Origin: Adiantum capillus-veneris | Lineage: Eukaryota > Streptophyta > Polypodiopsida > Polypodiales > Pteridaceae | Assembly (NCBI GenBank): GCA_014529385.2 | Contig: CM043955.1 | Coordinates: 138,933,108-138,997,107 of the forward strand | Direction: 5' to 3' | DNA: 64,000 nucleotides | Shown: positions 47,894 to 57,600 of the stretch, one piece after another | How positions within the stretch are numbered: the stretch's first letter is position 1 | Layout: each line of letters starts with the position of its first letter | Position numbers and translations under genes: made by a program | The notes under the pieces: model-generated | Database searches by the model: none | What the model saw: only the letters and a program-made list of their open reading frames with translations | Told to the model about the DNA's origin: nothing

Positions 47894-50595
47894 CGATTAC
47901 ATGTGAGTATTGGCATTGCAGACGTGCTCCCTTGATTCATTTGCATCTGTGCAGCATTCTTTTGTAGCCTAATAGGGCACTCCGTTGCCCGATGTGGTCC
48001 ACCACACTCGTAGCATTGAAGAGGTGGCCTCCTAGCCTGGGTGTTGATATTTTGACCTTTAGATGCGAGAGCAGCAGCTTGACAAACCGGCTTGACTTGC
48101 CCCCAACAATCTTCCATGTAGTATATAGGACACTCTTCCAATGTATCAAGTCCGTAGGCAATACTAGTGTCTATTTCCTCCTCACAGCCATCTGCATAAG
48201 CATTAGATGGCTCGCAACCCACTTGGTTCATAGGGGCGACTCTTGGATGCGGGGGCTGCGGTCCTAGCACAGGAGGTGGTAGCGGTGTAGCTTGTACAAC
48301 ATTTTGAGATCTAGGGACCATGTGTTGCGGTAGTTGCTCAAGAGGTGGAGCAGGCATCAATACAGGAGCTCGAGGCACATCCGTCCAGGCTACAGGTGGT
48401 CTATTTGCCATCATACGTTTGATCATTAAACAATCCTTAGCTTGGTGACCATACCTACCACATGCGTTGCAAGTTCCATTGAATTTTACTCTAAACGTAG
48501 GGCACTCACTAGTGCTATGTGGACCTAAGCAAATGGAACACCATTGTTGCTCCCTTCTTGGATACATGTGACTATTTTGAGGGGGTCGATTATCCTTAAG
48601 AGACTCTTGGATTGCCTTGGTGAGGTCTGTCAAGAATGTCTCAAATACCTTTGGCTCATTGGCAATGGGCTTTGCAGTCATGGGTTCATACTCAATGGCT
48701 TGTGAGCTAGTGGATCTCGTGTCAGTAGACACCCTCATGCCTGCTATCATCAAGTTGTCCTCTAATTGGATTGCATTGGCAGTGACATCTTCCCAGGTTG
48801 TGATACCTCTAATCACTAGTCCATTATAGATTCCTTCATTCCTCAACCCTCGAATGAATCGATCAAGCAGTTGGTTATTGTTGAAGCGCTCATTTACAGG
48901 ACAGCGAGAGTTTAAGTGCTTTAGACGACTAATGAAGTCCCTTACTGACTCTCCTTCCTTACGTTCGGCCTTCTGTAGCTGAGATGCTACACCCCAAAGC
49001 ACACCTTCTCGTATGTACTCCTTTAGAAACAACCTTCGAAGGGTAGGGTAGATTGTTTTCTCGTCCACCCTTAGGGTTCTATACCAATCTCCAGCCTTCC
49101 CACTTAATGTCAAGCTTAAGGCATTGCACTTATGTAGTTCGTTGCGTTCCCCTAAGGAATCACATACTTGTTCAAACACTTCAATGTGTTTTCTAGCATC
49201 TTCGTCCCCATTGAATTTTTGCGTGAGTTTGGCAATTTGTACTGCCTTACTTCTAGGCTCTCTATCAGATGCATGACGCATATTTTCCGCGATAGATCGA
49301 CCTTTGGTTTGAGCAAACGCTGCCAAGTCACCTATGTGAGGAGGCATGGCCGGTGGAGGTACTCTTGGAATCATATGTGGGAGAGGGACGGGTACCGGTC
49401 TTGGCATATGTGTGGATGATGCAGGATATGGAACATAACCGGGCATAGGTCCACTCGGATAAGGGCTAGGGAGAGGCACTCGAGGAGCATAAGCAAGTGG
49501 TACAATTGGAGGTGTGGGGGCCATGTGTGCATAAGGGGCTAGAGGCACATACGGTCGAGGCCCCATATTAGGTACTACGACACTAGGTAGTGGCACTGCG
49601 CTAACCGTAGATGTCATCGGTACATTCTCTGTCAGGATTATCCCTGGAGTGAGCACTGTGTTTTCCTTAATAGAGGGTTGAGCCAAGTTAGGGAAGCTAA
49701 AGTTTTCGCTCGGAGGCTCAGATTGCATAGAGACCCCAGGTGAAATGACGTAAGATGGGTCCATGGGACTCATTAGAGGAGTCTCCATTTGTGATAGAGT
49801 AGGCTGTTGAGCCTTGCTCGTATCCAGAAATCTCATGGGGCCAGTTGAGAGTATATTTACCCCTCGATTTTGCCTTTCTGATTGAATAATGCCATGGATA
49901 ACATTACATATCATTTTCTGTTGATCTTCGATGCTCGTGGCACTAGAGGTGGATTGTACAATCTCTATCCATCCTACATGGTAGGCGTGGCCAGAGTGTA
50001 GATCCGTCAACACCTCAGTGTGGAGGTCGTATGTCCAATGATCATTAATGAACAATCCTTCTAGAGTCGACGTGTTAACGGTTTCTTGTGAGGTAGAAGC
50101 AATGTTGCTCCCCGTGGTTTTACTTGTCACCAACGGTACTCTAGAGGGAACTTCTGAAGAAGGCAGCTCAACAGGGCCTTCTTGGTAAGACGTTGGCAGG
50201 ATATCCACATGGACACTCTTTGGGGGTGTGGGGTCCACGTGCGATGTGAAAGGAGAGTCCACTTCCCCACCCCCTTCGTGTGCTTCATTTGCATCAGGTT
50301 CCGAGCGAGTAGCTCTACCTAATGTTTCCATGAAATGGCTAAACATACTAGTACTAGGCTGTGGAGCTTCGGGAGGTGCATGGCCTTCTCTCTCAGTGTT
50401 TTGGGTAGGGTATGCTTCCATGATCTCTGAGTCGGAGGAGGAATCACTAGCGGCTATTTTAGGGTCTTGGGTGGTGCTACCTTGTGTCCCCGCTGAGGGT
50501 CTAGAGCCTATCGTGGATGGGTAATGGGTGTCCGTATGAATAGAGGCACCCTCAATATGCTCGTGTTCTAGCACCCGCCCAGAGCGTAAGTGCAT
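47884..50595 (-). CDS. Element B Gag, 903 residues
   Basis: It starts MHLRSGRVLEHEH, a common style for plant gypsy Gag. Residues 1-440 are low-complexity and Pro/Ser-rich. Residues about 445-600 form the retrotransposon capsid domain (KFNGDEDARKHIEVFEQV, LSGKAGDWYRTLRV, FISRLKHLNS). Zinc knuckles follow: CSICLGPHSTSEC (about 681), CNACGRYGHQAKDC (about 707) and CYECGGPHRATEC (about 860). A fourth, CNRC, is cut by the frame change at the end. Gag builds the cytoplasmic particle and binds the element RNA through the knuckles. The frame is fully open, consistent with recent activity. The ATG at 50595 is the first in frame after the leader. Confidence 0.9.
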   Translation of the reverse strand: MHLRSGRVLEHEHIEGASIHTDTHYPSTIGSRPSAGTQGSTTQDPKIAASDSSSDSEIMEAYPTQNTEREGHAPPEAPQPSTSMFSHFMETLGRATRSEPDANEAHEGGGEVDSPFTSHVDPTPPKSVHVDILPTSYQEGPVELPSSEVPSRVPLVTSKTTGSNIASTSQETVNTSTLEGLFINDHWTYDLHTEVLTDLHSGHAYHVGWIEIVQSTSSATSIEDQQKMICNVIHGIIQSERQNRGVNILSTGPMRFLDTSKAQQPTLSQMETPLMSPMDPSYVISPGVSMQSEPPSENFSFPNLAQPSIKENTVLTPGIILTENVPMTSTVSAVPLPSVVVPNMGPRPYVPLAPYAHMAPTPPIVPLAYAPRVPLPSPYPSGPMPGYVPYPASSTHMPRPVPVPLPHMIPRVPPPAMPPHIGDLAAFAQTKGRSIAENMRHASDREPRSKAVQIAKLTQKFNGDEDARKHIEVFEQVCDSLGERNELHKCNALSLTLSGKAGDWYRTLRVDEKTIYPTLRRLFLKEYIREGVLWGVASQLQKAERKEGESVRDFISRLKHLNSRCPVNERFNNNQLLDRFIRGLRNEGIYNGLVIRGITTWEDVTANAIQLEDNLMIAGMRVSTDTRSTSSQAIEYEPMTAKPIANEPKVFETFLTDLTKAIQESLKDNRPPQNSHMYPRREQQWCSICLGPHSTSECPTFRVKFNGTCNACGRYGHQAKDCLMIKRMMANRPPVAWTDVPRAPVLMPAPPLEQLPQHMVPRSQNVVQATPLPPPVLGPQPPHPRVAPMNQVGCEPSNAYADGCEEEIDTSIAYGLDTLEECPIYYMEDCWGQVKPVCQAAALASKGQNINTQARRPPLQCYECGGPHRATECPIRLQKNAAQMQMNQGSTSAMPILTCNRCA

Positions 50596-51501
50596 GTGCT
50601 TTTGATACCCTAAGGTGTCAAAAAGCTGCTCTAGGAGGCCTTGTGACTAGTTTTTAGCGTGTTTTTTGTTTGTTTTTTTGCTAGATTTTTTAGAGCGTGT
50701 CGTGGAATGGGCCGTGTGATAGCTCGAAACGAGCGTATCGTTAGGAGGGATGCGCTGTGCTTTACAGCCCACCGTTTGGTTCTAAATTGCTCCAGAAAAG
50801 CCCGAAACAGTCTTTTCCTAGCTGGGGAACTAGGCTCCAAATAGCAAGTTTAAGGGTGCAAGTGGGAAGAGAAGGGAGGAGAGTGGAGGACTTGTCCCAC
50901 ATGCTCTCATTCCCTCTTGAGGAGGTAGGGTATATATATAAGAGTGAGTCTAGTATATATCATAAGACTGAGGCTTGGGCTTGGGCTTGGGCTTGGGCTT
51001 GGGCAATGATCCCGATCCCGATCTATCTTTTATACAACCCAACCCGTCCGTTTTTATAACTCACGTTTTTTATTTTCAAAAATTTAACCTCCCCCTCGCT
51101 CGCCTTTTTATTTTCCGGAATTTTTTTTTAATTTTTTTTTCGAAAAACGCAGAAATTGAAATTGCAAGAAAGAAAACGCAGAAATTGAAATTGCAAGAAA
51201 TTAAATGCAGAAAACGCAGAAATTGAAATTGCAGAAATTGAAAAAATGCAAGAAACGCAGAAAATTGAAAAAACACAGAAAATGCAGAAAAATGCAGAAA
51301 TTGAAACTTGACAGAACCAGAAAATGCAGAAAATGCAAAATCGCAAGAAATGCTAACTATGCAGTGCAAACCAGAAAACGTAGAAAACGCAAAAAACAGA
51401 AATCTCCACACAACTACACACACTCATTCCCTGCCTTTCCTGTGATAGAAATTGCACCACAAGAAAGCGTAAAGTGCTAACCGAGCTTAGTGTAGGGCAT
51501 A
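50596..51501 (-). other. Leader of element B with short repeats
   Basis: Untranslated DNA between primer site and gag. It contains a run of GGCTTG units at about 50972-51004 and an array of GCAGAAATTGAAATTGCAAGAAA-type units at about 51140-51370. Element C shares its TGATAGCTCGAAA and CTTTACAGC blocks. Confidence 0.75.
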
Positions 51502-51519
51502 TCCCCGGCAGCGGCGCCA
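51502..51519 (-). other. tRNA-Asp primer binding site of element B
   Basis: The minus strand reads TGGCGCCGCTGCCGGGGA, one mismatch from the complement of the plant tRNA-Asp(GUC) 3' end. It lies four bases from the 5' LTR edge. Confidence 0.9.
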
Positions 51520-51523
51520 AAAA

Positions 51524-51774
51524 TGTGCGCTCCTTGCCGCACTGTCGAAGCAAGGGACTTGCTGATACACCGTGTGCGAGCCACAAATGGCTCCAAGCAC
51601 ACAACAAGCCTAAACTAGCAAGCTCAAGAAAGCAAAGGGTGTGTCACTCACCGCTCTACGCTCGCCTTCGTGGTGGATTCCTCGCCGCCATGAAGAAGAA
51701 GCTGCAGTCGTGCCGCGCTCAACCGCTTCGCCACCGTCGTGCCTTCGTAATGCTCGATCGCACACACACTCTCC

Positions 51775-51833
<59 letters not shown>

Positions 51834-52125
51834 GGAGGTGAAGAAGAAGAAGATGGAGATGGAGATGGAGCAAGAGCACTCTTCTATTGCACAAATGAGA
51901 GAATGAGTAAAAATTAGGTTTAGTTGGCTTTTATATGAGCTCACCCCATTCACACTTGGGCGCCCATGCTTAGCCAACTAATCCCTTGAATGTCCCAGTT
52001 AGAGTGCGCCTCTCATTGGCGATCACTCTTACCCTTTTCCTATTGGTCCGACAAGCCCGATACCTGACTCTACATAATACAACGTTTATAGATCATAGGG
52101 TGTCCGTGTGCCGTGAGGGTTAACA
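51524..52125 (-). repeat. 5' LTR of element B (602 bp)
   Basis: It differs from the 3' LTR by about four substitutions and a longer CT/CA array (about 51773-51832). Confidence 0.95.
51928..51936 (-). promoter_or_regulatory. TATA box in the 5' LTR of element B
   Basis: ATATAAAAG on the minus strand, conserved in all full LTRs of the family (5105, 18937, 43585). Transcription would run leftward into the primer site and gag. Confidence 0.65.
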
Positions 52126-52130
52126 ACATA

Positions 52131-54457
52131 TCTCCATTTTACTCTCTAATGGTTTATGGTCAAGTGTGACTCACACTTTGACAGTGATTGTGTTTTTACT
52201 CTCATTTTGATAGGTTTTGTCAATTTGGACACGGATTTAGTGTTGTTGTATCCACTCTTGTAAGATTGAGAGTTGCATATGCTCGTGTGGCTACAAATTA
52301 CAGGTAGCCACATGCTTTATAGGTTCTATAGGGTTTTGGACCATTGTTATATCTTTGTAGGCAGTTTTCTTATGGGACCGTTGCATATACGATTATGCCT
52401 TGTACGCTTTGTTGAGCTATTTGTCCCAGATTGAGTTCACTTGGTTTAGTGACGCTATCTATGTGTGTAGATTGTGGAATTTACACTGTGTACTTATTAT
52501 AGAGCTATTTTACGCATATGTAAGCATCAAATTAATGCGTTGATCATGGTTATAATGAGTGATCTCCACTTTGTTGCCATTTTGACATGGTTTGGGGTTT
52601 TGATTGAGACTTTGCTCAGTTTACAATGCTCAATTTATAGGGGAGACTCTACTAATTTTCACCAAAGATTTCTTGCTATAGTTTTGGCTTCATCACCATA
52701 TACTATTGTTGTATATGTGCTATTCAATGATATGACATCCATCATGTGTGATAGTTCAAAATCAACAACGACAACTCATGAGAGATGGCGGTCTAGTCGT
52801 TGCCAATATATGTGATGTTGGCATTGTGGTCACACAAGGCACATTAGATGTCATTGTTTTAAACGTATGAGGCAGCGATGGAGATCTATGTGAAATGCAT
52901 ATATGGTTTTGATGCATGCTAGAGAGGTGATTTTGTATGCCAATGACAATAATGTTGTGTTTATCCCCTATCATGTGAGTTCAACAGAAAGGTATTTAAA
53001 GTTCTTGAAACTTACAGAAATATATATACACAAGGACATTAGTTTTCCAAATTTGAATAAAACTTATAGATTTTAGAAGAAAATGGTACATTATATTCCT
53101 AACAAAATTCAAAGATAAGGGGTTTTACAAACATGTCTTGAACACACGTGATATGGTAGTTTTACACGTAGTGAACCCCCCCGAGTTTTTCTCTGCCGTT
53201 CCTCATACTTACATGTCTTTGAAAGGTGGCACTTTTACATGTTGGTTGCTAGATGAGGATGCAATTTTTCATGTCTATCTCTAGCATTCCTCCTACTTAC
53301 AGTCTTTGAGAGGTGGCACTTTTACCCGTTGGTTGCTCGATGAGGATGTAGTTTCCCACATCACACCGCATCGTAAGTGGTTCGGAATTTTCTCTAGTGG
53401 GAGCTTTGCTCATGTGCACTTGGCCGATGGTTCAGTATTTGACATTGTAGGTGTGGGAGATGTTTGCTTGTCATTACCTAGTGGTGCATCATATACGCTA
53501 CATATGTGATATCTTCCTCAGCTGAGGCAGAGTTTGATCTCAATGAGACAATTAGAAAATTGAGGGTGTCGGATACTGCTAGAGAGTAGTCTTATTCATT
53601 GTAGATCACTAATGATTGCCAAGGAGACTTGGTCTACCCCTATGTATGTATCTGAGGTACGAGATGGCATAGTCTTGATGTTGTTGCTGGAATGCGTTGA
53701 GCAAGAGACAAGACGTGTCCCATTCATGAGTGAGATTCACCATGCTCATGAGACAGAGCATGTAGCTGTGCAAGACATGTCAGTAGACTTTGTAGAGACA
53801 GAGGTAAAGCAGTTGTGCTCTAGTGAGACACAAAAGGTGTCATCAGAGTCTATGCAGACAGAGGTAGAGAAAATATGCTCCCTAGAGACATAGGCAAAGA
53901 TGATGGACATAGAGTTATGCAATATTCTAATGCTAGAGGCTCATGAGTTGATGTCAGGACACATAGTTCCACCTATGGATGAGAGGGACATAGCCATCCT
54001 AGTGTCGGTGATGACACGTCCATATGTGATGCGTAGTCTCGATGATGCAATGCATGTAGATAGCACTAAGGAGGCTAGTACAACTAGATTTGCATAGATT
54101 TCATCAGCATTCATGTGTCTCATGTACGACCTACTTGTGTCAATGACCTAGCAATTATAGTGGGAGAATTTGTAGTAGGGGTTATCGGTTGTACGATGAT
54201 TGATGCTAGTATGATGAATTGTGGGGCTATGTAGACCCTCTATAGAACATATAGAGTTATCTTTGGGATATACATGCAGGCTTTAGCTTGGATACGCATG
54301 CTTTCCCATAATAAGAGCATATATGGCTACATGTATATCGAGTGAGCGAGCCAACGGGCATAGGTTGAGAGATTTTCTCACCTATTTTCTTGTGCATTGT
54401 AGTAGTTTAGCTAGTAGGACCCACTTATCGGCACATTCACCTTTAAGTGTGAGACTA
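52131..54457 (+). pseudogene. Copia-type Gag and protease of element D, followed by an unknown acidic segment; no RT
   Basis: Gag-like frames (52474-52815) lead to a zinc knuckle, CWHCGHTRHIRCHC (CX2CX4HX4C), near 52815-52858. A protease follows: GGTFTRWLLDEDVVSHITPHRKWF (53309-53380) matches the copia block WLLDTGASHH.TP, but the catalytic DTG reads DED. Then come HVHLADGSVFDIVGVGDV and HCRSLMIAKE. From 53640 to 54097 an acidic frame repeats TEV(K/E)..CS.ET and matches no integrase or RT. The 3' LTR-like segment begins at 54458 after AAGTGTGAGAC, a copia-style polypurine tract. So this copy looks non-autonomous or heavily deleted, as well as mutated. Confidence 0.6.
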
Positions 54458-54610
54458 TTGGGTTAAAGACAACATGTGCCTTACCCCAGGATGAATGTAC
54501 ATAGTGTCCATCGCCCGCTGACTTCAATATACCACTCACTTACTCTTTATATACATAGAAAAATAAGGAGTGAGTATGGCTTTAGGCCACTTTGCTCTGC
54601 CCCATGTTGT

Positions 54611-54700
<90 letters not shown>

Positions 54701-54715
54701 CCCTTTCCTCGCACA
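54458..54715 (+). repeat. LTR-like segment, right copy (element D)
   Basis: It begins TATTGGGTTAAAGAC and carries ATGTGCCTTACCCC, TATATACATAGAA, AATAAGGAGTGAGT and a CT array (54613-54699), in the same order as 42297-42540. The outer edge is not clear. Confidence 0.6.
54613..54699. repeat. (CT)n microsatellite
   Basis: About 43 CT units, the longest CT array in the window. Confidence 0.95.
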
Positions 54716-57600
54716 TGCATTGCATTCGCATATCCCTTCAATATAGAGCTCAAAGAGAAGGTTGTTATGTTGTGGACTGAGAGTTTGTATACACATGGGG
54801 ACATTGCTACCAAAACAAGGACATACCATATGAGCACATGAACAAGGACATGTCACTAGGTGTTCCATGGATAAGAATGTATAAAGCTATTTAAGATTAG
54901 GACACTAAGGTCCTAGAACCCACATTAAAAGGTGGAAAGTTGAAAGTTCCATTTGCATACATCAAAGACAAATGAAAGGCTGACCTACGTAGAAAAATCG
55001 TGTCCTAGCACAACACCTATGTCAAATGCTCTCCATAGGATCTGTTCTCATCACACAGACATGCAAGGAACCATGCAATATTTGGTACCAAAGGCTCAAT
55101 CAAATCCTAAGCAGATATGAGTGCTCAAGGAACAATAAAAAAACAAGCAGTCTATCTACAAAATTTTGGAACCCACTATGAAACAAAGGAGCAAGAAGTT
55201 AGTACAACCACCAGAGACCAAGTTGGCATGAATACAAAAGAACAACCAGAAGCAAAGACACAAAGCAAGACGGCTTATAAATGGGTGCCAAATCTACAAT
55301 GGCCATCAATTCTATCATCCAAGAAACAACCAATCTCTCAAAAGATTGATCAACTAGACAAAGATGGTTCTTCGTGAATGACTATCAAAGAACCCGCTCA
55401 ATTGCTTCAAGATCTTTTTTTTAAAGAGAATTAATAAACAAAAATCCTCAACATAAAAAATCCTTGAGCAGTCCACTCAAGACCCTCCTCTTGTACCACA
55501 TATTGTTTTACAATGCATTGATATCACAAGCATGGTAGAGCCGATCAGCCCTATGCGTAGACATAACTTCTCAACCCCTGCACAACACTATTTGAGCTAC
55601 ACATTGTCATCTCGGAGGACTCGAACTAGAAAGAGGGGAGGCATTATGAATGCAAACCCAAAACCATGGAAACTACTAGAAAAAGGGAAATGTTTAAAGT
55701 GTTTGTATGTTAACGTGTGCAATTTTCCACAAAATCCGTTGAAAATGCTCTTCAAAGTACAAAGAATGGGGAAAATGTTTAAAGTGTTTGTATTTTAACA
55801 TGTGATAGTTTTCAAAAATCTATTGAAAATGCTTTTCAAAGTATAGAGAATGGAAAAAATGTAACATGATAACCCCTAGGTGTGTCTCATACTGTATACA
55901 TCATCAAAAAAGTCAAAAAAATTACAATTTTGACTCTTTTTGTGTGTGTTTTGGTCAAAAAAGTGATCAAAATGAAGAAATCCACAAATGTATGTCCAAG
56001 TGTAGTATTTATGTATGGTTTGGTATTTTTAATTTTGGATTAATATTTTTTAATTGGAGTTGGAATTTTTTCTGATAAAAAAGGATAAAAATAACAACTA
56101 AATAGCAAACCCGCTCAGATTGATGAATGAAAGATACAAAGGGGATCATGAAGCTATGATGAACCAGCATGTCAAATTTGGTTCAATTCTAACAACAATA
56201 CGAGGAGCTTAAATTAGGCCCACGGTGCCTGATTTTATAAAACCTTCAGAAATGGGACAATGGAGTCCAAAACGGAGAAAGTTTTAAAAGAAAAGTAGAC
56301 CACGATTTCTTGGGACCAATTGGGGGGTATGAGAGAGAGCCCAAGTATGTATAGTCTAAGTAGGCCAAATAGAGCTTCATTCTCATTAGTGTCCTTTGGA
56401 GAAGAGCTCTTGGGACCTTCTTTCGGTGCATGCATTCGAGCTTCCAACGACTTCCACACTACACATTCTCACATGATACATGAATGGTGAGTTTCTAACT
56501 TAATAATGAACTTGTTTATATGTGAGTATGTGAAATAAGTAGCTCAAAAATAACCCCTAGGTTAGCAGAACCTTCTCAAAAAAGACAAACACAAAAATGA
56601 CTATAGTGGCCGACTCGATACACCAAAATTAATCAAACTTGAAGTGGGCCATAGCATGGACCTATAGAATATCCCCATAAGATTAGATGACCACTTGATT
56701 GGGGTCTAGGGGGGTCTATAGATTATAATCTCTATTTTTTGCCAAGTGCCAGAATCAAGTTTTGACTTCATAAGAGGCTTTCATATAGAGGTTATAGACA
56801 ATGTACCTCATTAGAATTGAGGGAAAACATCATAAATGACATGAAGGGACACAAAGCATTAATTTTTACTTAAAGCCACAAATCAACTCCAAATGGATCC
56901 AAATTTGGTAGTGCAAAACCTTACAACTTATGGAACGTGCTCATAAGCTCAGAAGTGGAGAAAATCACCACCTCTAAGAGTTGGTAGAAAAACCATCAAA
57001 GTCAAACAGCCAAGTAGGTAGAACACCTCAAGGGAACCAAAAAAAGTTCCAAAAAGGGCTAAGGGTTACTTAGTAGGCCTGTAGGACAAGTGTATATCAT
57101 CAAAAGTCCATTTTGTCAAATATTTGCAAGCTACGTTAATAATCGCACTTATTATCTCTAGGTCCCAAAATGATACATTTTTTCATATTTTGATCATGAA
57201 TGCTTTATAAATGTTATATCCAATCCCTACAACCACAAAAAAAGTGAAAAAATCATTTCACTTTGTCCCTCACCTCAAAAAAGGCAATTGTGCTTCGAAC
57301 TTCCTGAATTTAGCCTAAAAGGATACTTCACCAACCTGAATTTCTTCAAAATCACATCCAAAGCCTTAATAAATACATCATGGTCAAACACCCTATCAAG
57401 TCAAAGTTCCAAAAAGTTGAAAAATAATCATAGATAATTAAGGGTACTTATTATTTATGATGCCATAATAAGCCCACTCTTGTCAATTTGTGTCACCATT
57501 AGCTTTAACATGCTATCAAAATCCTACATCTCAACTTTGGAAGAATTTGGACACCCAAAGTCTTTCCACCAATAATTAGTTATTTTGAAAAGCCTTTCAA
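54716..57600. other. Decayed retroelement-like DNA, no clear gene
   Basis: Short frames only. A 107-bp tandem duplication lies at about 55680-55862 (GGAAATGTTTAAAGTGTTTG units). 56560-57600 resembles the untranslated DNA at 1-1000 in composition (AAATTTGGT and AAAATCACCAC words). I cannot assign a family. Confidence 0.4.

Larger units (their letters stand above)
43205..52125 (-). mobile_element. LTR retrotransposon copy B, 8921 bp, near-intact Gag-protease element
   Basis: A complete minus-strand element: 5' LTR (51524-52125), tRNA-Asp primer site (51502-51519), leader of about 0.9 kb, gag (50595-47884), a second ORF with protease (47893-45755), about 2 kb of 3' untranslated DNA, polypurine tract (43783-43796) and 3' LTR (43205-43782). 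The LTRs differ by about four substitutions plus microsatellite length, so the insertion is recent. No reverse transcriptase, RNase H or integrase is present. This resembles the non-autonomous Gag-bearing elements of plants described as TR-GAG. Copies A and C in this window belong to the same family. Confidence 0.93.

Noticed and set aside
46105-50524. Plus-strand open frames opposite the gag and protease genes of element B
   Set aside because: They are shadows of the long minus-strand coding frames; no motif supports them.
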